Shown here: in pieces, positions 33,784 through 40,739 of the stretch | Layout of the letters: each line of letters starts with the position of its first letter | How positions within the stretch are numbered: position 1 is the stretch's first letter | From: a virus | Virus record (IMG/VR): IMGVR_UViG_3300033990_000306 | Span: 24,475 to 88,474 of that record | Direction: 5' to 3' (one strand) | Length of the DNA: 64,000 nt | Translations under genes and position numbers: made by a program | Notes under the pieces: model-generated | What the model saw: the letters and a program-made list of their open reading frames with translations, nothing else | The model's database searches: none | Told to the model about the DNA's origin: nothing

Positions 33784-35346
33784 ATGACAGAAGTATATTT
33801 TAGCGGAATAGAAGGTTCATTAGACGAATTAAAAGTTATGTTCGAGAATGGTTATAAAATTAATAACCTAATGACTTCATTCGCTTCTTTTAGAAGGATT
33901 CCCAAATTCATTGAGGAATTAAAAGAAATGAAAGACAAATATAAGTTTAAGTTAATTGTTGATAGTGGGGCTCACGCATTTCTTTTTGCTCTTAATGTTA
34001 AGAATAAAAAAATTACTAAGGGTTGGCACGATGAGGCTCAAATAGTGAAAGAGTTTGAGGGGAGAGAGGAAGAATACTTTGAGGAGTATTTTAATTGGTT
34101 AGACACTCACAGAGATTATTATGACTATGCTGTAGAGTTAGACATAGCTACAGTAGTTGGAGAAGAGAAAGTGAGTGAATGGAGAAAGAAATTGGCGGAG
34201 TCTAAACTTCCTATTATTTATGTCTTACACGCAAATGCGGGGGATACTTTTAAGACTGTTGAGTATTTTAAAGAGTTGGGAGCTACTTATATAGGTATAG
34301 GAGCATTGCCAGAAGAGTTTAATAAAATGTTAATGTTTGCGAGAGAAATAAGAAAGAATGGAATGAGTGTTCATATTTTTGCTTTTACTCCTAAAGAGTT
34401 GTTTAAGTATAAGGACATATTGAGTAGCGTGGACTCTACTTCTTGGTTGAGTGGAAGTAAATTAGCTAAAGCTGTAGAATTAAAAGGTAAGAGTTTAGTA
34501 GACGTTAATTTGAAAGAAGACAAGTTAAAGAAAATGTCAATACTCAGAGACAAGTTTTTTGATATGTTTGGGAGAAAGAAGGTAGAAGAGAAAACAAAAG
34601 GTAATCAGTATTGGTATTTTAATTTCTGGAATTTGTCTCAATACCAGAAATGGGCAGACAAGAATAATGGAGTTAAAGGTTATACTAAACAGTTGCAGGA
34701 AATAGAAGAAGGAGTTTTACCAGCACCTAGTTGGATGAATAATTTTGACAAGAATGGAATGCCTAAAACAAAATATTTAGCTAGTAGGTTTAATAATTAC
34801 AGAAGTGGGGCGTTTGCTAAAGGAATACAAAGTATGGCTATGTTTTGTGATATGTGTCCAGTTGGAGGACAGAGTGCAACAGGAGAACCTTTATGTCCTA
34901 AGTATGGTGCAGGAGAGGTCTGTTTCTTCTTACCGTACTGGAAAAAGTTGGGAATGAATACTAGGAATAAGCAACAGGTAGTAAGGACTCTAGAAGACTT
35001 GGTAGCAGAAGCTATAGTGAGGTGGCAATTCGCTAGGTTTCAAGAACAGTTGACTGGTGTTATAGACAAGAACGTAACTGCCCTTTATAAAGAGTTAGTG
35101 AGTTCTTTGGAGTTATATAATAGAGTAGCCTTTGGAGTACAGAATGTTAATACTCTTAATATGCTTAATATAGGAGACAATAAAGTTCAGGTGAGTATGA
35201 ATTTTGATGATGCTCTTGAAAAGGTGAGAGAAGTTTATGGAGAGAAACTCTCTAAGAAGATAGAAAAGAAAATAACAGAAGCATACGAAAATAAGGGAGA
35301 GAATGAAGAAATTGACTTCACAGAGAATAAACACCCACAAGAATAA
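33784..35346 (+). CDS. dpdA: DpdA-like DNA-guanine transglycosylase with Cys-rich C-terminal domain
   Basis: 520 residues. The first ~270 form a TGT/DpdA-type TIM barrel: LIVDSGAHAFLFAL (~57-70, nucleophile-region Asp), YAVELDIATVVG (~116), YIGIGALPEEF (~170) and VDSTSWLSGSK (~217). DpdA enzymes exchange guanine in DNA for a 7-deazaguanine. From ~350 a separate domain has MFCDMCPVGG and CPKYGAGEVCFF, then helices RTLEDLVAEAIVRWQFARFQ and VTALYKELVSSLELYNRV. That part resembles Cys-containing proteins found beside large terminases, so it might be a small-terminase-like or DNA-binding extension; this is a guess. The terminase gene follows 42 bases later. Confidence 0.75.
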   Translation: MTEVYFSGIEGSLDELKVMFENGYKINNLMTSFASFRRIPKFIEELKEMKDKYKFKLIVDSGAHAFLFALNVKNKKITKGWHDEAQIVKEFEGREEEYFEEYFNWLDTHRDYYDYAVELDIATVVGEEKVSEWRKKLAESKLPIIYVLHANAGDTFKTVEYFKELGATYIGIGALPEEFNKMLMFAREIRKNGMSVHIFAFTPKELFKYKDILSSVDSTSWLSGSKLAKAVELKGKSLVDVNLKEDKLKKMSILRDKFFDMFGRKKVEEKTKGNQYWYFNFWNLSQYQKWADKNNGVKGYTKQLQEIEEGVLPAPSWMNNFDKNGMPKTKYLASRFNNYRSGAFAKGIQSMAMFCDMCPVGGQSATGEPLCPKYGAGEVCFFLPYWKKLGMNTRNKQQVVRTLEDLVAEAIVRWQFARFQEQLTGVIDKNVTALYKELVSSLELYNRVAFGVQNVNTLNMLNIGDNKVQVSMNFDDALEKVREVYGEKLSKKIEKKITEAYENKGENEEIDFTENKHPQE

Positions 35347-35364
35347 GAATAAGTCGTCTAGCGA

Positions 35365-35388
35365 TTTATAAATTTGAGGTGAATAATA
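35365..35388 (+). promoter_or_regulatory. TATA and ribosome-binding element of the terminase gene
   Basis: TTTATAAAT at 35365-35373 followed by TGAGGTGAAT and ATG 35389; near-copy of the element at 25186. Confidence 0.4.
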
Positions 35389-36804
35389 ATGGCTGAAAGA
35401 ATAGACTATACAAATATATTTAAGTCCCCAACTTTGTTTGCTATGAAGGTTTTAAAGGTAATGCCGTTGAGACACCAAGCACAAATATTAGAAGACGAAA
35501 GTTCAAGAATATTAATAGTAAGTGGAAGACAGGCTGGCAAGTCTACTCTCTTAGCAATTAAAGCTTTATGGACAGCTTTTGTTAAACCTTCACAGGACAT
35601 ACTAATAGTAGCCCCAACACTAAGACAGAGCCGAGTAGTATACCAACGAATAACAGACTTTATACTTTCCTCAAAAGAAGTTAAAGCTCACATTTTAAAA
35701 AGTAATATGGAAGAAACTAGATTTGACAATGGGAGTTATATTCGTTGCTTAACAGCTTCAAAGACTGGAGAAACTATAAGAGGGTTTAGTGCTACTATGT
35801 TAATATTTGACGAAGCTGGGAGTATAGAGAATGATGAAGTGTTTTCAGCAGTAGAGCCTTCTTTGGCGGTTAAAGGAGAACAATTAATACTAAGCGGTAC
35901 ACCAAGAGGAAAGAGGGGTTACTTTTATAATAACTATGCAACCAATGACAAAACAAAGCGTTGGCAAATATATAAGTTTACTTCGAGAGTTAACCCAATA
36001 ATAACAGAAGACTACTTAAAAGAGGAAAGGGCTAATATGACTGAGAATAGGTACTTAGAGGAGTATGAAGCAGAGTTTATTGACGAAATAGGGCTGTTTT
36101 ATCCTCAAGAGTTAGTAGCCCAATGTTCAGAAGACTATACTTATACATTAGAGAGAGAGGAAGGTTATAAGTATTATTTGGGTGCAGACATAAGTAGAGC
36201 AGGTAGTGATGAGACTAGTATAGTTATTATTGCTGTACCTGACGACCCAATTAGAAAGATTAGAGTAGTTTGGGCGGAAGGATTAAAGTATAGTGATATA
36301 ACAGTATCCTCCAGAGAAATAATAAGGAAGGCTTTAGCTATAGGAGTAGAACAAGTGTTAGTTGATGCTATAGGAATAGGAGGGGGAGTATATGATATTA
36401 TTCAGAAAGAGTTGGGGAGTAGTAAGGTTACTGCCGTTACTCTTGAAGGAGAAAGAAGGGAGACTGCCTATACTAATTTAAAGATAATGCTGGAGAAGAG
36501 AAGGTTAATACTTAATGAGAATGACACTAAAATGTATCACCAGTTTAGTAGTTACTCTTTAAAAGAAAAAGTAGGAGGAGGAATAAGAATAGTAAAGAGT
36601 GAGGAAATACACGATGATATAGTTGACGGCTTAGTGTTGGCTTTGTATGGAGTAGAGAGTATTACTAAGTTTACAGTTTTTGAAGGAGTTAATTTAGACA
36701 ATGATTTCTTTAAGAATTGGGCAGAACAGAGTGCAATGCAGTCAGTTATAAAGTCTCCACTTAATTCGCCTTTCTATTATCCGTTAGACTATTTGGAGAA
36801 GTAA
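35389..36804 (+). CDS. terL: Terminase large subunit
   Basis: 471 residues. DNA-packaging ATPase and nuclease. Walker A SGRQAGKS (45-52), Walker B MLIFDEAG (~139-146), coupling motif LSGTPRG. The RNase H-like nuclease has GADISRAGSDETS (~265, first Asp), LVDAIGIGGG (~325) and HDDIVDGLVLALYG (~408). All key acidic residues are present. It is isolated from the head module by more than 20 kb within this window, and is preceded by the DpdA-like gene rather than by a standard small terminase. Confidence 0.95.
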   Translation: MAERIDYTNIFKSPTLFAMKVLKVMPLRHQAQILEDESSRILIVSGRQAGKSTLLAIKALWTAFVKPSQDILIVAPTLRQSRVVYQRITDFILSSKEVKAHILKSNMEETRFDNGSYIRCLTASKTGETIRGFSATMLIFDEAGSIENDEVFSAVEPSLAVKGEQLILSGTPRGKRGYFYNNYATNDKTKRWQIYKFTSRVNPIITEDYLKEERANMTENRYLEEYEAEFIDEIGLFYPQELVAQCSEDYTYTLEREEGYKYYLGADISRAGSDETSIVIIAVPDDPIRKIRVVWAEGLKYSDITVSSREIIRKALAIGVEQVLVDAIGIGGGVYDIIQKELGSSKVTAVTLEGERRETAYTNLKIMLEKRRLILNENDTKMYHQFSSYSLKEKVGGGIRIVKSEEIHDDIVDGLVLALYGVESITKFTVFEGVNLDNDFFKNWAEQSAMQSVIKSPLNSPFYYPLDYLEK

Positions 36805-36851
36805 CAATAAATTTATATATAAATTTTATATAATGGGAATAAGGGAAGATT

Positions 36852-37079
36852 ATGGAAGAGAGTAGTAAATTAGAGAATTATAAGGTTGTAAAGAGAATAG
36901 AGAAGATAGAAGAGTTGTCTGGAGTTTATCTCAAAATGGCTCTCAATAAACATAAGACTGTTGGGGCTTTAAAGTTCAGAGAACAGACTGAGAGAGAGGC
37001 TTTGGAGGAAATAATAAGAGAGGTAAGAGTAATAGAGGACATTCTTGTGAATGATTTGGGCGAGAAGGTGATAGAATGA
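36852..37079 (+). CDS. Small helical hypothetical protein
   Basis: 75 residues, highly charged and helical (KVVKRIEKIEELSGVYLKMAL). Preceded by TATA-like TTTATATATAAATTTTATATAA (36812-36833) in a leader with AAGGGA. Ends in an ATGA overlap with the next gene. Unknown role. Confidence 0.5.
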   Translation: MEESSKLENYKVVKRIEKIEELSGVYLKMALNKHKTVGALKFREQTEREALEEIIREVRVIEDILVNDLGEKVIE

Positions 37080-37273
37080 GTAGGGAGAAAAGAGTAAGAC
37101 TAATTGAGAAAACGTTTAAAGACAGAAGTAAAATAGTGTGGATGACAGTAGAGACTAATGAGAGGCTTAAGAAAATAAAGAAGGAATTACGTTTAGCCGC
37201 AATGGAGGATGTCCTTATTTATTTGTTAACATTGCAGGACGAGGTTAAGAAAGCTCAGGAAGAAAGAAAGTAA
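37076..37273 (+). CDS. Small basic helical protein
   Basis: 65 residues, basic. The segment IVWMTVETNERLKKIKKELRL then MEDVLIYLL has the beta-alpha-alpha layout of ribbon-helix-helix (Arc/CopG) DNA-binding proteins, so a small repressor is possible. Coupled to the preceding gene by ATGA. Confidence 0.5.
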   Translation: MSREKRVRLIEKTFKDRSKIVWMTVETNERLKKIKKELRLAAMEDVLIYLLTLQDEVKKAQEERK

Positions 37274-37486
37274 ATGTGGTATAACTTGTATTTGAATGAT
37301 GGTACTCAGGTGAGGATTAATTTATTTTCGAGAAGAGACGGGAAATTCAGAGGAGTTGGAGTGGACGGAAAAGACTTAGTTATAAGTGAGAGTGACGTTC
37401 AGAATATAAAGTTGGCAGAAGGTAATAATGACTATTATGGTTACTCAACAACATTCGGAGGTGTAGAGGGAATTGGATATGGATAA
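37274..37486 (+). CDS. Small hypothetical protein
   Basis: 70 residues starting immediately after the preceding stop. Beta-rich N-terminal half (MWYNLYLNDGTQVRINLFS) with Gly/Tyr-rich end (NDYYGYSTTFGG). Not recognised. Confidence 0.45.
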   Translation: MWYNLYLNDGTQVRINLFSRRDGKFRGVGVDGKDLVISESDVQNIKLAEGNNDYYGYSTTFGGVEGIGYG

Positions 37487-37745
37487 GTATAGAGAGAAGG
37501 AAGAGTGGACTACAATAGGCGGGTATATATTAGGAGAGAAAATGCCAGTACTAATTTCTACTGGGGATATTGCGGTTACTATTACATTGCCGAAGTTGGG
37601 GTTAAGTGGAAGAGGAATTAGTTATAGAGAAGCATACTGGAGACTGTTGTATGAGTTTGAGAGGGCTTTAAAAGAGCCTAAAGAGTTTGATGATATTGAA
37701 TGGAAGAGGTTGAGGGTTATTAATAGGTTAAAGGAGGAAAAATAA
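37479..37745 (+). CDS. Small protein, weakly HicB-like
   Basis: 88 residues from ATG 37479 with GAGGG upstream. ISTGDIAVTITLPKLGLSGRGISYREAYWRLLYEFERAL has a strand-strand-helix layout like HicB antitoxins, with a helix after a Gly-rich turn. No HicA partner is next to it, so the resemblance may be superficial. Confidence 0.45.
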   Translation: MDKYREKEEWTTIGGYILGEKMPVLISTGDIAVTITLPKLGLSGRGISYREAYWRLLYEFERALKEPKEFDDIEWKRLRVINRLKEEK

Positions 37746-37746
37746 T

Positions 37747-38025
37747 ATGAGTAATTTGTTGGAGAAAGCTAAGGAGCTTAAAATAGACAAACCACCAGAA
37801 GAAAGTCCAAAGGAGAGTATAATAAAAGAGCCTAAGTTGAAGCCAGAAACGTCTAAAGAAAAATTTAGAAAGTATAGTCCGCCTTCTACTACGTGGTATA
37901 CTCAATGGAGTTATACTTCGGGAAATGATTATACAACTACAGTTACAGTACCAGCAACTTCTTGGACTATTAGCCCTATAAGTACAACCATAACATATGT
38001 AAACACTTCGGTTTGGAGTATATAG
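37747..38025 (+). CDS. Tag-bearing protein with Ser/Thr-rich beta tail
   Basis: 92 residues. It begins MSNLLEKAKELKIDKPPEES, one of several proteins here sharing this N-terminal peptide. The rest is a basic linker and a Thr/Ser/Trp-rich segment (YTTTVTVPATSWTISPISTT) like the virion proteins. A virion-associated protein is likely; the function is unknown. Confidence 0.5.
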   Translation: MSNLLEKAKELKIDKPPEESPKESIIKEPKLKPETSKEKFRKYSPPSTTWYTQWSYTSGNDYTTTVTVPATSWTISPISTTITYVNTSVWSI

Positions 38026-38034
38026 AGTAATAGT

Positions 38035-38220
38035 ATGAGTACACTACTGAGTAAGGCGAATGAAATTAAAATAGAAAGGGTGCCCGAAACTGGAGTTGTT
38101 TTTAACTCTAGTGAAACAATGTTAATAACTCAAACCTATTTTGACTTGGCGGTTAATAAGTTTGGGAAAACATTTAAGCCCAATATTCTAGTAACAATAA
38201 GTACTACTAGTTGTAGTTAA
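38035..38220 (+). CDS. Tag-bearing small protein
   Basis: 61 residues. N-terminus MSTLLSKANEIKIERVPETG matches the shared tag; the rest is a short beta-rich segment ending STTSCS. Nine bases after the preceding gene. Confidence 0.45.
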   Translation: MSTLLSKANEIKIERVPETGVVFNSSETMLITQTYFDLAVNKFGKTFKPNILVTISTTSCS

Positions 38221-38247
38221 AGTATTATTTAAATTTGAGGGGAGAGT

Positions 38248-38448
38248 ATGAGTACATTAATGGACAAGGCTAAGGAGATTAATATAGAGAAGTCACCAGA
38301 GGAAGAAGAGGAGTATAGTGTTGAGAAGGAGACACAACTTTTAGCCCAAATAAATGAAGAAGACCCGATGAAGTTGGTTGCTATAACTGTTACTTCTTTG
38401 GCGGTAATATTTATTCTTTTGCTTCTTTATCTTTGGCCTTATTTATGA
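38248..38448 (+). CDS. Tag-bearing small membrane protein
   Basis: 66 residues. MSTLMDKAKEINIEKSPEEE is the shared tag, followed by an acidic linker and one C-terminal membrane span (LVAITVTSLAVIFILLLLYL). Preceded by TTTAAATTTGAGGGGAGAGT, a TATA-like and ribosome-binding combination. The anchor may place the tag at the membrane. Confidence 0.5.
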   Translation: MSTLMDKAKEINIEKSPEEEEEYSVEKETQLLAQINEEDPMKLVAITVTSLAVIFILLLLYLWPYL

Positions 38449-38552
38449 GTTCTTTAGGCGTGAGTATGAAGGGGACTAATAGTAAAGAGTATAGTGTGAA
38501 GACGAAGATTGGCGGGGTATTAATTTTTGTGGGGAAGAGGAGAGTAATATAA
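38445..38552 (+). CDS. 35-residue basic peptide gene
   Basis: ATG 38445 overlaps the preceding stop (ATGA). Encodes a basic peptide ending GGVLIFVGKRRVI. Coupling supports translation; role unknown. Confidence 0.35.
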   Translation: MSSLGVSMKGTNSKEYSVKTKIGGVLIFVGKRRVI

Positions 38553-38718
38553 TAAGGAGAAAGGAGTATTAAAGCAATAAAGTATTATAATATTATAGCT
38601 AAAAACTACATTCACCGCAGGTGGCTGTTGAGGTATAATTGTCTTAGTATAAAAGTGAAAATATTTCTGCCCGTGTATAATTTTTATAAAACTATTTAAA
38701 CTTTTCCTATAAATTTAA

Positions 38719-38737
38719 ACTACAAAATATTTATATA
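38719..38737 (+). promoter_or_regulatory. ACTACAAA-type promoter, copy 1
   Basis: ACTACAAA (38719-38726), three bases, TTTATATA (38730-38737). No hairpin at +33, unlike the other copies. Confidence 0.5.
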
Positions 38738-38778
38738 CTACTTAGGTCAAACTATATAAACTTTTTTTAATTTTAATT

Positions 38779-38838
38779 ACTACAAAAACTTTTTATAAAA
38801 TTAGAGAATTAGGGATTATCGACTCTATGTAACCATAG
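38779..38838 (+). promoter_or_regulatory. ACTACAAA-type promoter, copy 2, with leader hairpin
   Basis: ACTACAAA (38779-38786), five bases, TTTATA at 38792, then CTATG (38825-38829) pairing with CATAG (38834-38838). Confidence 0.5.
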
Positions 38839-38897
38839 GGGGAGCAGGGGGGAGTGGAAAAAGAAAAACACTATATAAAGAAAAATTTGCGACCAGA

Positions 38898-38959
38898 ACT
38901 ACAAAACATTTATATAAAATTAACGAATTAGGAATTACAGACCCTATAGAAAAATAGGG
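38898..38959 (+). promoter_or_regulatory. ACTACAAA-type promoter, copy 3, with leader hairpin
   Basis: ACTACAAA (38898-38905), three bases, TTTATATA (38909-38916). The leader hairpin is CCCTAT (38942-38947) with ATAGGG (38954-38959), starting 33 bases after the TATA box and so at or near the mRNA 5' end. Confidence 0.6.
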
Positions 38960-38975
38960 ATGGGAGTGACAACGA

Positions 38976-39470
38976 ATGTCTAAGAAGGACAGACAGGTAG
39001 AACCTGTGGAAAACGGAAATGGAGCAGCCGTTGGTGGTACCATACCAGAAGCCACCAGCGAAAACGTACCTGAAGTGAGTCAGGAAGCCAAGGACTTGGC
39101 TACTGAATTTGGGAAATCACCAGAAGAAGTGCAAAAAGAAATAGACGCACTACTTCAAGAGCCTGCACCTAAAAGGGGCGGAGCAGGTAGAACTGCCATA
39201 GAGAAAACGCCCGGTGAAGAGCTTAGGTTCCATAAAGGCACAAGTGGAGCCCTTGCTATATTTGAGGCGAGAATGGCTGGCAATAGGAAGTCGCCAACTG
39301 AGCCTAAGAAGTTCAGACTCATAATAACCAACAGTGGGGTTCGCTGTGAGTATATGGACAAAAAGGGCACGCACGGCTTTAACAAGAAGCCAGCAGACCT
39401 TAGCGAAGCAGGGTGGAAGCAGTTCGCTCAGACAGAGTTTGTGTCTCTGAGGAATTTGCCTATAAAGTAG
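38976..39470 (+). CDS. Highly expressed hypothetical protein
   Basis: 164 residues from ATG 38976 after TGGGAGTGA. It has a disordered acidic N-terminal half (residues 1-70), a basic Gly/Arg segment (KRGGAGRTA), then a compact domain (LRFHKGTSGALAIFEARM, FRLIITNSGVRCEYMDKKG). A strong promoter array, a terminator and C-rich codon choice distinct from most neighbours all point to abundant expression. It may be an early DNA-binding or host-interaction protein, but the family is not recognised. Confidence 0.6.
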   Translation: MSKKDRQVEPVENGNGAAVGGTIPEATSENVPEVSQEAKDLATEFGKSPEEVQKEIDALLQEPAPKRGGAGRTAIEKTPGEELRFHKGTSGALAIFEARMAGNRKSPTEPKKFRLIITNSGVRCEYMDKKGTHGFNKKPADLSEAGWKQFAQTEFVSLRNLPIK

Positions 39471-39489
39471 GCATTTTTCTTTTTTTTTG
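39457..39489 (+). terminator. Hairpin and T-tract terminator overlapping the stop codon
   Basis: TGCCTA (39457-39462) pairs with TAGGCA (39468-39473), the TAG of the stem being the stop codon, followed by a 16-base run of nearly all T. Confidence 0.7.
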
Positions 39490-39524
39490 TTTGTTAGTTT
39501 GTGAATAGGGAAGAGGTGAGAATA

Positions 39525-39764
39525 GTGGCGACAGTTGAAGAAGTGGTGGAAGGGTTCAATAAAAGGTACAAAGAGAATTTTGGCTATATGGACTTGCCGA
39601 GTTTTGTCATAGTGAAGACCAAAGCTTTTGTTGGCGGGTATAGGTTTGGGCTATTGGTTAAGGAGATAGAAGGGGCGTTGAACTGCCGATACTTTGGTGT
39701 GGAGAGTGCAGAAGGAGTTGTAGAGCTGGATTTCGAGAAGAATGAAAACATTGTTAAGGAGTGA
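39525..39764 (+). CDS. Small paralogue A
   Basis: About 79 residues from GTG 39525, chosen because GAGGTGA sits just upstream and because the paralogue that follows starts at the same place (VATVEEVVEGFNKRY here, VEDIEKVVAEFNKDF there). The frame extends to GTG 39501. Conserved features are LPSF, VKTKAFV and the closing YFGVES...VELDF. Unknown function. Confidence 0.5.
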   Translation: MATVEEVVEGFNKRYKENFGYMDLPSFVIVKTKAFVGGYRFGLLVKEIEGALNCRYFGVESAEGVVELDFEKNENIVKE

Positions 39765-39769
39765 GAATA

Positions 39770-40006
39770 GTGGAAGACATAGAGAAAGTAGTGGCAGAGT
39801 TTAATAAAGATTTTAAGGAGAGGTATAAGGTTCTGCTATTGCCTCATTTTGCGACAGTGCAAATAAAGAGGTTCGTGAGTAAAGCTATTTTCAACGAATT
39901 GATTAAACGTGTGGAGAAGCTAGACTACAAATATTATGGCATAGAGAGCTACAATAGTATAATCGAGGTTAATTTTGTGAAAACAGAATACCATATAGGG
40001 AAATAG
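39770..40006 (+). CDS. Small paralogue B
   Basis: About 78 residues from GTG 39770 after AAGGAGTGA; the frame also holds GTG 39761, which would overlap the ribosome-binding site. It aligns throughout with the preceding gene (LPHFATVQIKRFV, KYYGIES, IIEVNF). The pair arose by tandem duplication. Followed by the structured RNA region. Confidence 0.5.
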   Translation: MEDIEKVVAEFNKDFKERYKVLLLPHFATVQIKRFVSKAIFNELIKRVEKLDYKYYGIESYNSIIEVNFVKTEYHIGK

Positions 40007-40080
40007 GTTCCGGTTTACGGAATGTATATGGTACCTGTTGGAGCATATTCCGAGTTAATAGAGAAATAAAAAAAGAAAAT

Positions 40081-40360
40081 ATGCAGGCTGTAACCAGAGG
40101 GGTCCGATAAAGTCACCCGCCTGTGGATAATTCTAACGTCTGGTGTCCCGTCAGCAGACTGTTCAACCGACAAGAAGAATTTCTTGTTGTCTGTTGACAA
40201 TATGTTCAGAGGTTGACTGCTCCGAGTAAGGTTACCTGCTACTTACTGCAAACGGAGTTATATAGCAGGGAAAACTCTGGAGGGTGAAATTGGGACAAGT
40301 AGCCCGCTAGAGATAATGCCCAGTAGGCAGGGCTTCCACGTAGTCTGGGCGGGTAATGCT
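40081..40360 (+). ncRNA. Candidate structured RNA with a pseudoknot
   Basis: A gene-free stretch (40007-40395), GC-richer than its surroundings. Helices by eye: CAGGC (40084-40088) with GCCTG (40119-40123); CAAC (40164) with GTTG (40193) enclosing ACAAGAA (40170) with TTCTTGT (40181); CTCCG (40220) with CGGAG (40253) continued by AGTAAG (40225) with CTTACT (40242). The loop CCTGCTA (40235-40241) pairs perfectly with TAGCAGG (40263-40269), a pseudoknot. GCCC (40318-40321) can pair with GGGC (40330) or, extended, with CTGGGC (40345), giving alternative folds. No stop-free frame spans it. It may be a leader, a riboswitch-like element or an intron-like RNA. Confidence 0.5.
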
Positions 40361-40395
40361 AAAAACTGCCAATATGTAATTTGGAGGCGAAAAAA

Positions 40396-40734
40396 ACGAA
40401 AGAGAAAACAGTAGTTATAGAAGAACAACCATTGATAGTCTTGGTAGGAATGTCGGGGTATGACAAAGAGGCTCATAATTTGCCCATAATGGCACATATG
40501 CTGAAAGAAGCAGAAATAGGCAAAGAGTTTAGTGCCTATTGCGGAAACATAAGTAGGGACGCTTATGAGGAGTCTCTGAAAGTAATATACAAAGACGAAA
40601 ATGGAGTGGCTGGGCTATTGAGAAGTCACGGGTACTATGATAGCTCAAACCAGAACAATGAGTATGAGAATGAGCCTACTGTAGTATGGTTTGAACTCAG
40701 GGTTCCTACTAATGGGTGGAATGGGGGAGACTGA
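40396..40734 (+). CDS. Hypothetical protein with possible ACG start
   Basis: About 112 residues. The frame begins at TTG 40381, which has no ribosome-binding site, while GGAGG at 40383-40387 lies eight bases before an in-frame ACG at 40396. The same string GGAGGCGAAAAAA precedes a TTG start at 44441. Sequence: TVVIEEQPLIVLVGMSGYDKE then helical NLPIMAHMLKEAEIGK, SAYCGNISRDAYEESLKVIY and VVWFELRVP, a small alpha/beta protein. It follows the structured RNA and precedes the pentapeptide gene. Family unknown. Confidence 0.5.
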   Translation, partial: TKEKTVVIEEQPLIVLVGMSGYDKEAHNLPIMAHMLKEAEIGKEFSAYCGNISRDAYEESLKVIYKDENGVAGLLRSHGYYDSSNQNNEYENEPTVVWFELRVPTNGWNGGD

Positions 40735-40739
40735 AAAGT

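Larger units (their letters stand above)
38553..38975 (+). other. 423-base non-coding promoter region
   Basis: No convincing gene. It holds three copies of an ACTACAAA-TATA promoter element (listed separately), two with hairpins about 33 bases downstream, and a GC-richer patch near 38600 (CACCGCAGGTGGC). A 25-codon frame from GTG 38856, after GGGGGGA, lies between the second and third promoters and may be a leader peptide or chance. The layout looks like duplicated promoters driving the gene at 38976. Confidence 0.5.

Noticed and set aside
37479-37745. HicB antitoxin of a HicAB pair
   Set aside because: Only a weak layout resemblance and no HicA gene nearby.
40007-40395. Group I intron or RNase P RNA
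   Set aside because: Some strings recall group I core elements, but I could not assemble P3-P8 and P7 pairings or splice sites, and RNase P conserved motifs are missing. Left as an unassigned RNA.
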